Shown: positions 36,466-46,129, counted from the first letter of the stretch. The stretch is DNA of 64,000 nucleotides from Clostridia bacterium (GCA_017467205.1 JAFTSQ010000012.1:1-64000), one strand, 5' to 3'. Numbers and translations are program-made. The notes: a model not told the origin generated them from the sequence alone.

Positions 36466-39033
36466 TCAGTATTTGATATTTGCCTTCACAGCTCCCCAAC
36501 TCGCATCATCAAAGTTATAGTAAAGATAGCGGATGCCGCCCGTGCCCACTAGCTGAATATAGTTCTCGGTGGGTGCGTCGACCTTCTTTGAAAGGAGGGA
36601 GGCTGTGTTTCTGTAATAAAGCGGCGTGTTGGCAAAGCCTTCAAGATAGATTCTTTCGATTGCCGCGAAGAATTCGCATCTGGTTTCGTAGCTGTAGCTT
36701 GTAAACTCGCCGAGCGACGCGAGGGAGTCGACCTTGAGCGAGCCTATCCAGTCAGCCCAATCCTTGAGCGACGCCTGATAGTCCTTGCCGTCAACGGTGA
36801 ATTTTACCTGAATCTTCTCGGTTTTGTAGCCTATCTCCATCTGGTTGCCCGAGCCGTCGGAGGCGTCGGTGTAAACCTGGCTGATTATAGTGAACGGCGA
36901 CATAGCCGAGCCGCCCCAGGTGGAGAAAATAATTGCGGTGTTGCCTGCGGCGAGGGTTTCGTAATAGTCCTCGTCGGCGGTCATAGTCAGAGAGATTTTG
37001 CCCTCGAATCCCGTGCCAACACACGCCTTCTTGATCTGCTCCTCGCAGTAGGTGAACATCTTGACGTATACCTCGTCGGTGCTGTATACGCGGAAGTCAA
37101 GGGTGATATCCGACTTGCCGTCGTATATTCCCGCCTCAAGCGCCTTGTCGTACGCCTTTTGCATAAGCCTCTTTGCCGCCGCCATATCGTAGCCGGTGAC
37201 CGCCTCGTAGGCGGCGTCAAGGCTCGCAAAGTCGCCGCCCTCGCCGTAGCTTATACCGTAGAGGTCGACTATCGCTCGCTTTGCCGCGTCGCTGTCGCGG
37301 TAGATAGCGCCGGTGAAGGGGTCGTAGCAGTATTGGTAGTTAAGAAGGCCGAAGCCCGCAGTGCCTGCGGCGGTAAACGCGCTTGCAAAGTGCTCGCGGT
37401 CAAGCGAGAGGGCGAAAGCTTGTCTGAATTCCTTGACGGCAAGAATCTGTGCGCCACCGCCGAGAAGCCTCAGCTTGTCGTACGCCGTATTAAAGGTGAT
37501 TTTCGTGGTATAGTCCTGGGGCGTGTAACGAATTCGGTCGCTTGAGGAGTAGATTTCCATGTCGGAGGAGTCGAGAGCTATCTCGGTGATATCACCGCCG
37601 AGGAAGGACTGAAGGGCGGTTGCGTGCTCCTTGATAACTCTGACGGAGATCTTGTCGGTCTGGAACTGACCTCTGTGGCGACCGTCCTTATATCCGTACC
37701 AATTTTCGTTTCTCTCAAACACGAGCTCGGTATCGGCTTGGAACTTGGTTAGAACGTAAGGGCCATAGCTTGCGTTGGTTGCAAGGCTCGTGCCGTAGGT
37801 GCTCGTCGCCTTGACTGCCGCCGATTTGTCGGTGGTGAGGTTGCCGTTTTTATCGTAGTATTTAAGAAGGCTCTCGTAAAGGTCGCACTTTACAAGCCAG
37901 GTCGAAGAAAGGTTATAGGGAAGATAGAAGCCCGGTTGGGAAACGGGTGCGGTGTAAACTATAACAATCTCGTACTCGCCCGTCTTTAATAGACCTACCG
38001 AGGACCAATCTGCCTCGGGATAGGTGTAATCGACGTAGGCATAATTTATCCAATCCGCATCATCCTCGCCCCATTCCTTGACGCCGGTGATAACGCGCTT
38101 GATAAGCGCTAAGCTCTCGTCGGTGAGCACGACTCTGCCCCCCTCGCCCGCAAGCGCCTCGAGCGAGGCGTAGGCGGTCATATCAAAGTAGCTTTCCCCG
38201 TATGCTGCGGTGTAGTCGGCAAGGGAATAGCCGCCGAGGTGGTTGAGCGGGTCGGTGAGCGCGATATAGACTCTCTCGCCGCCAAGGGTGTAAACGCCGC
38301 CCGCGCCTTTTGTAAGGTCGCCGAGGTCGTTGAAGGTGTAGCTCTTGCCGTCAAAGTTATCCGACCCAACCGTTCTGCCGCTGTAAAGATAAGCCTTTGC
38401 GCCGACAAGCTGAAGGTCACCTGCGTAGTAGGAGTCGGCGCGGCGGTTAAGGAGAAGCGGGTCGAGCTGATACTGCATCGACTTGATATAGTCGTCAGCC
38501 TTGATGGGCGTGCCGTCGTGCCACTTGGCGCTCGGATTGAGAGCTATTTTCCACGCCCTTGCGCGCTCGCCCTCCGTGATGCCGAACCTGCCGATATAGT
38601 CAGAGGTGACGTCAACGGGCAGCTCCGCCGCCATCTCGCAGACCACCGCGTAGCCTGTAAGGTCGGAGTTGAGCACAAAATCGTAAAAGCCCATCGACTG
38701 ATAGCCGAGGGTGTAGCTGTCGTCGTTCGTTTCCCAGGAATGCGGATTCCAGTTAAGACCGGTGGTTGCGCCGAGATAGTCGTTGTAGGTATAAGTCTTC
38801 TCGTCGGTGTAATCCTTATTTGTGTTGCCCGCGTATGCAAGGCGGCTCACCGCACCCTCGCCCTCGCCCTCTGACGAGCTCGTGGTGATTGACCCGCCGA
38901 AGAATACCTTATTATATACCTCGGGGTCGCTGAAGCTCGCCGCAGGCTCGAAAGAGCCTGTGCAGGAGGTGAGAGTTGCCGAAAAAGCGACAAGGAGCGA
39001 GAGGGTGACGAGCAGAGATAGTGCTCTCTTCAT
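36466..39033 (-). CDS. oppA: Oligopeptide ABC transporter substrate-binding lipoprotein OppA-like
   Basis: 855 residues from the ATG at 39033 (GGAGAAACAAAAA upstream). A lipoprotein signal peptide ends in the lipobox LTSC, Cys24, so it is anchored to the outer face of the membrane. The mature chain belongs to the SBP_bac_5 family: the segment around YVLTKFQADTELVFERNENWYG and AFALSLDREHFASAF is characteristic. It is much longer than the usual 540 to 600 residues, with extra loops throughout. It is first in the opp operon. Its ligand is probably a peptide, but sugars or nickel cannot be excluded. Confidence 0.9.
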   Translation of the reverse strand: MKRALSLLVTLSLLVAFSATLTSCTGSFEPAASFSDPEVYNKVFFGGSITTSSSEGEGEGAVSRLAYAGNTNKDYTDEKTYTYNDYLGATTGLNWNPHSWETNDDSYTLGYQSMGFYDFVLNSDLTGYAVVCEMAAELPVDVTSDYIGRFGITEGERARAWKIALNPSAKWHDGTPIKADDYIKSMQYQLDPLLLNRRADSYYAGDLQLVGAKAYLYSGRTVGSDNFDGKSYTFNDLGDLTKGAGGVYTLGGERVYIALTDPLNHLGGYSLADYTAAYGESYFDMTAYASLEALAGEGGRVVLTDESLALIKRVITGVKEWGEDDADWINYAYVDYTYPEADWSSVGLLKTGEYEIVIVYTAPVSQPGFYLPYNLSSTWLVKCDLYESLLKYYDKNGNLTTDKSAAVKATSTYGTSLATNASYGPYVLTKFQADTELVFERNENWYGYKDGRHRGQFQTDKISVRVIKEHATALQSFLGGDITEIALDSSDMEIYSSSDRIRYTPQDYTTKITFNTAYDKLRLLGGGAQILAVKEFRQAFALSLDREHFASAFTAAGTAGFGLLNYQYCYDPFTGAIYRDSDAAKRAIVDLYGISYGEGGDFASLDAAYEAVTGYDMAAAKRLMQKAYDKALEAGIYDGKSDITLDFRVYSTDEVYVKMFTYCEEQIKKACVGTGFEGKISLTMTADEDYYETLAAGNTAIIFSTWGGSAMSPFTIISQVYTDASDGSGNQMEIGYKTEKIQVKFTVDGKDYQASLKDWADWIGSLKVDSLASLGEFTSYSYETRCEFFAAIERIYLEGFANTPLYYRNTASLLSKKVDAPTENYIQLVGTGGIRYLYYNFDDASWGAVKANIKY

Positions 39034-39142
39034 TTTTTGTTTCTCCATTCGGAATAAAATTTGCCACACATCATATGCGGCTATTATTTCCCGAAAGGAA
39101 TTTTTTATCCGCAGACGGTTAAAACGATAGGCAAAAAACTTT

Positions 39143-39184
39143 GTAAAACGAAAGCGGAAACGCTGAGTTTGCAACGTTTCCGCC
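39143..39184 (-). terminator. Terminator of the copper ATPase gene
   Basis: Minus-strand GCGGAAACG and CGTTTCCGC enclose a 12-nt loop and are followed by TTTCGTTTT. It separates copA from the opp operon. Confidence 0.8.
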
Positions 39185-39225
39185 ATTTTTATTCGCTTAT
39201 GCCTAAATGCGACAGCCTCTCGTGC

Positions 39226-41664
39226 TTATTCGATGCCTGTTACTTCGTAACCTGCCGCTACGACGGCTCGGGTGAGCGCCTCGTCCGGCACGGGCGAGGA
39301 AAGAGTAAGGCTTGCCGTGCCGCTTTCGTGGCTGACGATAGCCTCCTTCACCTCGGGAAGTGCCTCAAGCACCTTTTTGACTCTGCCCTCGCAGTGCGGG
39401 CACATCATACCCTCTATTTTCATCACTTTTGTCATTTTAGCTTTCTCCTTTTTCGGTTTTGGATAAATTCTTACAAGGTTAAGTCGCAGTGCGTTCATCA
39501 CGACCGAGAAGCTCGAAAGGCTCATAGCTGCCGCGCCGAACATCGGCGTCAGCTCCCAGCCGGTAAAGGCGGTGAATACGCCTGCCGCAAGCGGAATTCC
39601 CACTGCGTTGTAGATAAACGCCCAGAAGAGATTTTCGCGTATATTACGGAGCACCGCGCGTCCGAGCGTTATCGCCGCGGGAATGTCGGCGGCGTTGCTC
39701 CTCATCAGGACGACGTCTGCCGAGTCTATCGCTATATCCGTTCCTCTGCCGATAGCGCATCCCACGTCGGCGCGAGTCAGGGCGGGAGCGTCGTTGATTC
39801 CGTCGCCGACCATCATAACTCTGCCGTCTTTTGAAAGCTCGGCAATTATCGCCTCTTTGTCGTTCGGCAGAAGCTCGGCTCTCACCTCGCCAATGCCTGC
39901 CGCCTCGGCAATTTTTTTCGCTACCGCGCGGGCGTCGCCCGTGAGCATCACAACTCTAAGACCCATCGCGCGCAGTCTGTCGGTGGCCATAGCCGCCTCG
40001 GGACGAGGCGTGTCAGCCACGGCAATAACTCCGACGACTCTGCCGTCCTCGGCGAAGAAAAGCGGAGTTTTCGCCGCACGGGTCAGACTTTCCGCAATAT
40101 TTTTCGTGTTTTCATCGATTTTTGCGTGCTCTTCTATAAAGGCGCGCTTGCCGCCCGCAACCGTCTTGCCGTCGAGCCTGCCGACAACGCCCGAGCCCGT
40201 AATTGAGGAAAACTCCTCGACCTCCGATATTGGCGTGCCGCGCTCCTTCGCGTACTCAACCACCGCCCTTGCAAGCGGATGCTCGCTCTTTGCCTCAAGC
40301 GAGGCGGCTATCCTTAGTAGGTGCTCCTCGTCATCCGAGGCTATATCGGTGACCGCAGGACGTCCGACGGTGACCGTGCCGGTTTTGTCAAGTGCCACTA
40401 TGCTGATTCTGCCCGTCATCTCAAGCGCCGCCGCGCTCTTGAAGAGTATGCCGTCCTTTGCGCCGACACCGCTTCCCACCATTATGGCGACCGGAGTTGC
40501 GAGTCCGAGCGCGCAGGGGCAGCTGATAACGAGGACGGAAATTGCGCGCTCAAGCGCGTGGCCGAGCTCGCCGTCCGCGATAAGCCAGCCTATCAGGGTG
40601 ACTATCGCTATTCCTATTACCGTCGGCACGAATATTGCCGAAACTCTATCTGCCACCTTGGCTATCGGAGCTTTCGTTGAGGTCGCGTCGCTGACGGTTT
40701 TTATTATTTCGGAAAGCGCGGTTTGCGCTCCGACCTCGGTCGCTCTGCATCTCAAAGCTCCCGATTGGTTGACTGTTCCGGCATATACCTTAGAGCCCAA
40801 CGTCTTTTCTGCCGGTAGGCTCTCGCCCGTGAGCGAGGATTCGTCAACCGCGCTCTCGCCGAGAATTACCACCGCGTCCGCAGGGATGCTCTCGCCCGGG
40901 CGGACTATGAAGATATCCCCAACGGCAAGCGCCGCCGCGGGAACGGTTACCTCTTCGCCATCACGAATGACGGTTGCCAGCTTTGGAGAGAGGTCCATAA
41001 GCGCGCGCAGAGCGTTCGTCGTTTTGCCCTTTGCACGGCTCTCAAGGAGCTTGCCGAGCGAGATGAGCGCAAGTATCATTGCGGCAGACTCAAAGTAAAG
41101 ACCGTGCAGGGCGTGAAGCGCCGCCGCGGCGTCACCCGAAATCTGCAGCTGTACAGCGCCTGCGTACACGTATATACTCCAAAGGAAAGAAACTCCCGAG
41201 CCGAGCGACACGAGCGTATCCATATTCGCGCTCAGGTGGAGCACTGCCCGAGTGCCGTTTATGAAAAATCTTCTGTTTATGAAAATTACGAGCGCCGATA
41301 GGGTAAGCTGTATAGCGCCGAGCGCTATCGCGTTTGTTTTTAGGAATGAGGGCAGGGGAAAGCCCCACATCATAGCGCCCATACTGAAATACATCAAGAT
41401 AGTCACGAGCGAGAGCGAGGTGATAAGGCTTATGAGCATTTTCCTTTCCACAGTGCCACCTGTTTCGGTGTTGCCGCCAACACCGTAGCCCGCGCCCTCA
41501 ACGGCGGCGCGAATGAGCTCGTCTGTCACCTCGCCCTCAACGGCGAGGGTGTTCGTTAATAGATTCACCGAGCAAGCCGCAACCCCCGAAAGCGAGGAAA
41601 CCGCCCGCTCAACCCTCGCGGCGCAAGCGGCGCAGCTCATACCCTTTATCGAATATTTTTTCAG
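39226..41664 (-). CDS. copA: Copper-translocating P1B-type ATPase with two heavy-metal domains
   Basis: 812 residues if started at CTG 41664; the first ATG (41640) gives 804. GGGAGGTG stands six bases before the CTG, an in-frame stop lies between, and the added LKKYSIKG completes the first strand of the N-terminal metal-binding domain (GMSCAACAARV), so CTG is favoured. The pump carries the CPC motif SCPCALGLATP, DKTGTVT phosphorylation loop, SEHPLARAV and GDGINDAPAL. An extra heavy-metal domain with GMMCPHCEGRV sits at the C-terminus, a fusion that is unusual because it normally is a separate CopZ. It exports Cu(I) from the cytosol. Confidence 0.93.
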   Translation of the reverse strand: MKKYSIKGMSCAACAARVERAVSSLSGVAACSVNLLTNTLAVEGEVTDELIRAAVEGAGYGVGGNTETGGTVERKMLISLITSLSLVTILMYFSMGAMMWGFPLPSFLKTNAIALGAIQLTLSALVIFINRRFFINGTRAVLHLSANMDTLVSLGSGVSFLWSIYVYAGAVQLQISGDAAAALHALHGLYFESAAMILALISLGKLLESRAKGKTTNALRALMDLSPKLATVIRDGEEVTVPAAALAVGDIFIVRPGESIPADAVVILGESAVDESSLTGESLPAEKTLGSKVYAGTVNQSGALRCRATEVGAQTALSEIIKTVSDATSTKAPIAKVADRVSAIFVPTVIGIAIVTLIGWLIADGELGHALERAISVLVISCPCALGLATPVAIMVGSGVGAKDGILFKSAAALEMTGRISIVALDKTGTVTVGRPAVTDIASDDEEHLLRIAASLEAKSEHPLARAVVEYAKERGTPISEVEEFSSITGSGVVGRLDGKTVAGGKRAFIEEHAKIDENTKNIAESLTRAAKTPLFFAEDGRVVGVIAVADTPRPEAAMATDRLRAMGLRVVMLTGDARAVAKKIAEAAGIGEVRAELLPNDKEAIIAELSKDGRVMMVGDGINDAPALTRADVGCAIGRGTDIAIDSADVVLMRSNAADIPAAITLGRAVLRNIRENLFWAFIYNAVGIPLAAGVFTAFTGWELTPMFGAAAMSLSSFSVVMNALRLNLVRIYPKPKKEKAKMTKVMKIEGMMCPHCEGRVKKVLEALPEVKEAIVSHESGTASLTLSSPVPDEALTRAVVAAGYEVTGIE

Positions 41665-41719
41665 TTGTTACACCTCCCTAAAAAACCGATTTATGACAAC
41701 TAATATTTACAATTTCGAG

Positions 41720-41746
41720 CAAAAACGCGAGATTTAAGCCTCGCGC
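41720..41746 (-). terminator. Terminator of cyuA
   Basis: Minus-strand CGCGAG, an 8-nt loop and CTCGCG are followed by TTTTTGC, about 80 nt past the cyuA stop. Confidence 0.7.
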
Positions 41747-41823
41747 TTGCTGTTTTGTTTGTGGAAAAATTGAGTAAAAAGTTTGATTAAATTTAAGACT
41801 TTTTGCCGTGAGAGGAGTGCGCT

Positions 41824-43098
41824 TCAAAGCGTTTTTATCATCAGCTTTATAATCTCCTCGTCGGTTTCTCTCATACCTATGCGAGCTATCTCGCCGACGT
41901 TGCTGATAGTGTTTTCAACACCTCGCTCGACTATACCGTCACCGCCCTTGAAGGAGTGACCTCTGCGGTACATTTCCATACCTAAAATTCCTGCGTCAAC
42001 CGCGCTTGCAATCTTTGCCGCGCAGCTGGATTTCGCGCCGTCGCATATCATACCAGAATCTATTGCGAGGGCGTTGACGAGGGTGTGGGATATTTCCTTG
42101 AGCCGACCGCCGAGCAGATAGGATATTCCGCATCCCGCACCTGCGCCTGCGCTTACCGCGCCGCAGTATGCCGAGAGCCTGCCGATGCCGGTCTTCATAT
42201 GTACCGTCAGAAGATTGGAAACGACGAGCGAACGTATCAGCCGCTCGTGCGAGAAGCCGTGATGATGCGCGTAAACTATAACGGGGAGCGAGGCGGTCAT
42301 ACCCTGATTTCCGCTTCCCGAAACGATAACGACGGGCAATTCACAGCCGTTCATTCTGGCATCCGAGCCTGCGGCGGCGGTTGCCTTTGCAAGATTCTGA
42401 ACGCTGTCGCCAAAGGCGGCGAGAATGGTCTTACCGACCGATGCGCCCCAAGCGCCCGAAAGCCCCTCTTTAGCTATTGCGGTGTTGTAATTTATCTGTC
42501 GCTCGATTATCTCGCGCACGTCCTCTATTGCCACGCAGTCCGCAAACTCGACGACACCCTCAACCGAGAGTATAGACCTGTCGGTCTGACAGACGTTTTC
42601 GACTCCGCCCGCCTCGCGAGTGAGGAGCGGCTCGCCGTTTTTCTCAATGCGTACCACGTTGGTGTGATAGCCCTCAATTCTGACGAATGAGCGCTCGCTC
42701 TCTGCCTGCGCTGTGATGCGGATATCGAATATACATCCGCCGGGCGCTTGAGATATCCTTATAGGACAGCTCTCGGCGAATGCGGCTATTTGAGGGTAGT
42801 CCTCCTTCGTGATAGCGGAGAGCACCTCAAGCTCGCCGTCGGCGTTGCCCGCAACGCAGCCCGCCGCGACCGCAGAGGCAATTCCGCGAAGACCGCCCGT
42901 GTTCGGCACTATAACGCTCTTTACGTTTTTGAGGATGTTTCCGCTGACCTCGATATCGACTTGCTCGGGTGCTTTTCCGAGCGCCCGCCTTGCAAGTGCG
43001 GCGGCGTAGGCGATAGCGACGGGCTCTGTGCAGCCCATTGCCGGTATTAGCTCCTCTTTTAGTATTTGCACGTATTTTTGATAGGTTTCCTTCGTCAC
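41824..43098 (-). CDS. cyuA: L-cysteine desulfidase (CyuA/UPF0597 family)
   Basis: 424 residues from a GTG at 43098 with GGAGG seven bases upstream. A longer frame from an ATG at 43200 overlaps the promoter and is rejected. The family starts near LKEELIPAMGCTEPVAIAYAAA with the first cluster Cys. GSGNQGMTASLPV is a conserved core, and AGAGCGISYLLGG and MICDGAKSSCAAK carry the remaining Cys ligands of the [4Fe-4S] cluster. The enzyme splits cysteine into pyruvate, ammonia and sulfide; the same fold resembles the alpha domain of L-serine dehydratase, so a serine substrate is a lesser possibility. Confidence 0.9.
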   Translation of the reverse strand: MTKETYQKYVQILKEELIPAMGCTEPVAIAYAAALARRALGKAPEQVDIEVSGNILKNVKSVIVPNTGGLRGIASAVAAGCVAGNADGELEVLSAITKEDYPQIAAFAESCPIRISQAPGGCIFDIRITAQAESERSFVRIEGYHTNVVRIEKNGEPLLTREAGGVENVCQTDRSILSVEGVVEFADCVAIEDVREIIERQINYNTAIAKEGLSGAWGASVGKTILAAFGDSVQNLAKATAAAGSDARMNGCELPVVIVSGSGNQGMTASLPVIVYAHHHGFSHERLIRSLVVSNLLTVHMKTGIGRLSAYCGAVSAGAGAGCGISYLLGGRLKEISHTLVNALAIDSGMICDGAKSSCAAKIASAVDAGILGMEMYRRGHSFKGGDGIVERGVENTISNVGEIARIGMRETDEEIIKLMIKTL

Positions 43099-43179
43099 GA
43101 CTCGTCCTCCGACGTAATTTTCGGATAGTGGGAATTTTTTGAACGGCGAGAAAAAGCCGCTGCATATTTTTACGAGAAC

Positions 43180-43208
43180 AGTATAACACCAAAACCCCAA
43201 AAAGTCAA
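43180..43208 (-). promoter_or_regulatory. cyuA promoter
   Basis: Minus-strand TTGACT (43208-43203), a 17-nt spacer and TATACT (43185-43180), about 80 nt before the GTG start. Confidence 0.75.
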
Positions 43209-43278
43209 CCGCGACGGCGGCTTTTGCCGCCCACAGCGCAAAAAATACTACCCGCGAGACGCACTGTCGGGTGCGTGC

Positions 43279-43307
43279 TTGACATTCGCGCGGAAAAGAT
43301 ATATAAT
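43279..43307 (+). promoter_or_regulatory. Promoter of the ribF-prmA-rsmE operon
   Basis: TTGACA (43279-43284), a 17-nt spacer and TATAAT (43302-43307). Confidence 0.87.
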
Positions 43308-43355
43308 AACTATTACTGATTAAAGATACCCCTTATGAAAGGTGAGGTGACGTCC

Positions 43356-44273
43356 TTGAAGATAACCGAATATTCCGCTTACACGAGAATGCGCTCGCGC
43401 CCGTGCGTCGTGGCTCTCGGGCTTTTTGACGGCGTTCATCTTGCGCACCGCGCCCTCATCGGTAAGGCGGTTGCAGAGGCGAGAGCGTTGGGCACTGACG
43501 CGCTCGTATTTACCTTCCGCTCGGAGTCGGCGGAGCTCAAGCGCGGGGTAGGCAGGCTTTATCCGACCGAGGATAAGCTTTCGCTCATAGCCTCGCTCGG
43601 AGTTGACGAGACGGTTGTTGCCGATTTCTCCGAGCTGTCGCATATGAGTCCCGAGGAGTTCGTCAGCTCCTGCCTTGTGGGAAGCCTCGACGCTTGCGTT
43701 GCCGTTTGCGGCTTTAATTTCAGATTCGGCTACCGCTCGGCAGCCGATGCGCACGAGCTCTCGCGGCTGCTTGCGGAGCACGGTCGCCGCACGATAATCT
43801 CCGAGGAGTATAGCTTTGAGGGTAAAACTCTATCTGCCTCGCTTATCCGCTCGCTCATAGGCGAGCGTCGGCTGAAGGAGGCGAGCCGCGCGCTCGGCGA
43901 GCCGTACTTTATAAGTGCCGTCGTTGAGGGCGGAATCAGCCTTGGCGGTAAGCTCGGAACGCCCACGGCGAATACCCCGATTGATGAAAAAAGAATAGCT
44001 CTGCCGCGCGGCGTTTACAGGACTCGCGCCGAGATTCGCGGTGAAAAATACAATGCTGTGACTAATATCGGCGTCTGCCCGACGGTTGGCGCACGCGCCC
44101 TGCACGCCGAAACGCATATTCTCGGCTTTTCGGGTGTGTTGTATGGTGAGCGTGTTAAAATATCCTTCCTCGAGTTCCTGCGTGATGAGATGGAATTCGC
44201 AAGCGAGGAAGAATTGAAGATGCAAATAAATATTGACAAAATGAAGGCGTTGAACGCAAAGGATGATAACTGA
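43356..44273 (+). CDS. ribF: Bifunctional riboflavin kinase/FAD synthetase
   Basis: 305 residues from a TTG at 43356, chosen because AGGTGAGGTG lies six bases upstream; the ATG at 43335 has no site and would add seven residues. The N-terminal adenylyltransferase domain has the VALGLFDGVHLAHRALI nucleotide-binding motif (about 18-34) and CGFNFRFG. The C-terminal kinase domain contains LGTPTANTP and VTNIGVCPTVG, the flavokinase signature. It makes FMN and FAD from riboflavin in the cytosol. First gene of an operon with prmA and rsmE. Confidence 0.95.
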   Translation: MKITEYSAYTRMRSRPCVVALGLFDGVHLAHRALIGKAVAEARALGTDALVFTFRSESAELKRGVGRLYPTEDKLSLIASLGVDETVVADFSELSHMSPEEFVSSCLVGSLDACVAVCGFNFRFGYRSAADAHELSRLLAEHGRRTIISEEYSFEGKTLSASLIRSLIGERRLKEASRALGEPYFISAVVEGGISLGGKLGTPTANTPIDEKRIALPRGVYRTRAEIRGEKYNAVTNIGVCPTVGARALHAETHILGFSGVLYGERVKISFLEFLRDEMEFASEEELKMQINIDKMKALNAKDDN

Positions 44274-44274
44274 T

Positions 44275-45195
44275 ATGAACGGAAAGTGGACAAAGCTCAC
44301 CGTAAGGTGCAAAACAGAAGAGCTCGAATGTGTCAGCGCGGTTATGAGTATGCTCGATAACGGGCTGATGATAGAGGATTTCAGTGATTTCTCGCTCAAC
44401 GGAATGTACGGTGAGCTCGTTGACGAAAAGATACTTTCGGCAAATCGCGAGGTGGCGAGCGTTTCGATATTCGTGCCAGAGGAAAAGAGCCTTGCGGAAT
44501 ACCGCGCCTTTCTTGCCGAGAGATTTAACTACCTCGGAATCTCGCCCGAAATAGAGTTCGAGGGCGTGAATGAGGAGGACTGGGCGGAAAATTGGAAAAA
44601 ATATTACAAGCCCGTCAAAATAGGAAGGGTGACCATAGTTCCCGCCTGGGAGAAGTACGACGCCGCCGAAGGTGAGGTCGTTGTCAGAATGGATCCCGGT
44701 ATGGCGTTCGGTACGGGAACGCACGAAACGACGAGGCTGGTTCTCCGCTTTATTGAGGAGGAGCTCCGCGGCGGCGAGCTCGTGCTTGACGTTGGAACGG
44801 GCTCGGGAATTCTCTCGATTTGCGCTTCAAAGCTCGGCGCGCGTTACTGCTGTGCGTACGATATAGACCCCGTTGCCGTCAAGGTGGCGAGAGAGAACGT
44901 GCGCGACGGCGGCGTCGACAACGTCAGCGTTGACGTGTCCGACCTTCTCTCAAGCGTTGACAAGAGCCGCGGTAAGTACGATTTTGCCGTGGCGAATATA
45001 GTTGCCGATATAATAGTCAGAATGATGCCCGACATCTCCGAATATCTCACCCCCGACGCAAGCCTCGTTCTTTCGGGAATAATTGCAGATAGGGAAGAGG
45101 AGGTCGTGTGCTCTGTCAGAGAGTGCGGCTTCGAGGTCGTGCGCAGGCTGACCGAGAACGACTGGGTCGGACTGCTCGTAAAAAGGAAGGTGTAG
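44275..45195 (+). CDS. prmA: Ribosomal protein L11 methyltransferase
   Basis: 306 residues from the ATG at 44275 (AGGATGATAAC upstream). The N-terminal substrate-recruiting domain is followed by a linker and a Rossmann methyltransferase with PGMAFGTGTHETT (about 142-154), the SAM loop LDVGTGSGILSI and the catalytic NIVADI segment (NxxADI). It trimethylates L11 lysines. The gene begins one base after ribF and ends two bases before rsmE. Confidence 0.95.
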   Translation: MNGKWTKLTVRCKTEELECVSAVMSMLDNGLMIEDFSDFSLNGMYGELVDEKILSANREVASVSIFVPEEKSLAEYRAFLAERFNYLGISPEIEFEGVNEEDWAENWKKYYKPVKIGRVTIVPAWEKYDAAEGEVVVRMDPGMAFGTGTHETTRLVLRFIEEELRGGELVLDVGTGSGILSICASKLGARYCCAYDIDPVAVKVARENVRDGGVDNVSVDVSDLLSSVDKSRGKYDFAVANIVADIIVRMMPDISEYLTPDASLVLSGIIADREEEVVCSVRECGFEVVRRLTENDWVGLLVKRKV

Positions 45196-45197
45196 TT

Positions 45198-45929
45198 ATG
45201 CCTAAATTCTTCGTTGAAAGTCAGGCAATATCTTCTGATACAATAACCATACTCCCGCCCGACGCGCATCACATCGCCCGATCGCTTCGTATGGCGGTAG
45301 GCGATAAAATAACCGTTTCCGACAACACGGGGGTGGACTACGAGTGTGAGCTCGTTGAAATTCGCGACGAATACGCCATCTGCCGCACCCTCTCGGCAAG
45401 CCATAGCGATGCCGAGCCGCCAATCGATATTACGCTCTATATGGCGTACCCGAAATCAGACAAGCTTGAGACGGTCGTTCAAAAGGCGGTTGAGCTCGGT
45501 GCGACGGCTATCGTTCCCTTCGAATCCTCACGCTGCATCAAGCGGCCTAAGGAGGACAGGGAGGAGAAGAGGTGCGCACGCCTTCAGCGCATAGCAACCG
45601 AGGCGGCAAAGCAATGCGGCCGCTCAAGGCTTCCGAGAGTTGAGAGGACGCACTCCTTCGGCGCGGCGATATCAGCGGCGGCGAAGTCCGACCTTGCACT
45701 CTTTTGCTACGAGGGCGGCGGCGAGTCAATAAGGCAGCTCATTGAGGGCGCGTCGGGTGCGAAAACCGTCAGCGTAATAGTTGGATCTGAGGGGGGCTTC
45801 TCGCCCGAGGAGGCGGCGCTCGCTCGTGAGGCGGGGCTTTCCTTTGCAACGCTCGGGCGGCGGATACTGCGCTGTGAAACCGCACCGCTCTTTGCTCTTT
45901 CGGCTCTTTCCTGCTTCTTTGAGCTATGA
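45198..45929 (+). CDS. rsmE: 16S rRNA m3U1498 methyltransferase
   Basis: 243 residues from the ATG at 45198, preceded by AAGGAAGGTG. The family pattern is clear: HHIARSLRMAVGD near the N-terminus, KSDKLETVVQKAVELGA (about 85-101), ATEAAKQCGRSRLP and the knotted SPOUT region IVGSEGGFSPEEAALAREAG with LGRRILRCETA. It methylates uridine 1498 of 16S rRNA using SAM. The prmA-rsmE order is common in Firmicutes. Confidence 0.95.
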   Translation: MPKFFVESQAISSDTITILPPDAHHIARSLRMAVGDKITVSDNTGVDYECELVEIRDEYAICRTLSASHSDAEPPIDITLYMAYPKSDKLETVVQKAVELGATAIVPFESSRCIKRPKEDREEKRCARLQRIATEAAKQCGRSRLPRVERTHSFGAAISAAAKSDLALFCYEGGGESIRQLIEGASGAKTVSVIVGSEGGFSPEEAALAREAGLSFATLGRRILRCETAPLFALSALSCFFEL

Positions 45930-45935
45930 TAAATT

Positions 45936-45976
45936 GCATAGCCGCAAGGCTTGTTAGTTCGACTCTCTTTCGGCTA
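45936..45976 (+). repeat. Half-copy of the 981-1256 repeat family
   Basis: The 31 nt AAGGCTTGTTAGTT...TCTTTCGGCTA matches the complement of about 980-1012 at all but a few positions. TAGCCG and CGGCTA at its ends can pair. It lies directly after the rsmE stop. Confidence 0.65.
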
Positions 45977-46044
45977 ATGTTAACAATAATATTCAATATA
46001 ACGAAGAATTAAAAAGAAATTTGTAAATTTTTTTGAAAAAAGTA

Positions 46045-46073
46045 TTGAAAAAATACAAAAAATAGGTTAGAAT
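46045..46073 (+). promoter_or_regulatory. Promoter of the PucR-type regulator gene
   Basis: TTGAAA (46045-46050), a 17-nt spacer and TAGAAT (46068-46073) in an A-rich stretch; the leader is about 50 nt. Confidence 0.75.
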
Positions 46074-46129
46074 ATAGTACAGTATAAACAAAATCAGTTT
46101 GTCGCTCAAATTGAAAGGGGACTTTATAT

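Noticed and set aside
41824..43200. cyuA starting at the ATG at 43200
   Set aside because: That start would lie inside the promoter (43180-43208) and add 34 residues without family similarity; the GTG at 43098 has a GGAGG site.
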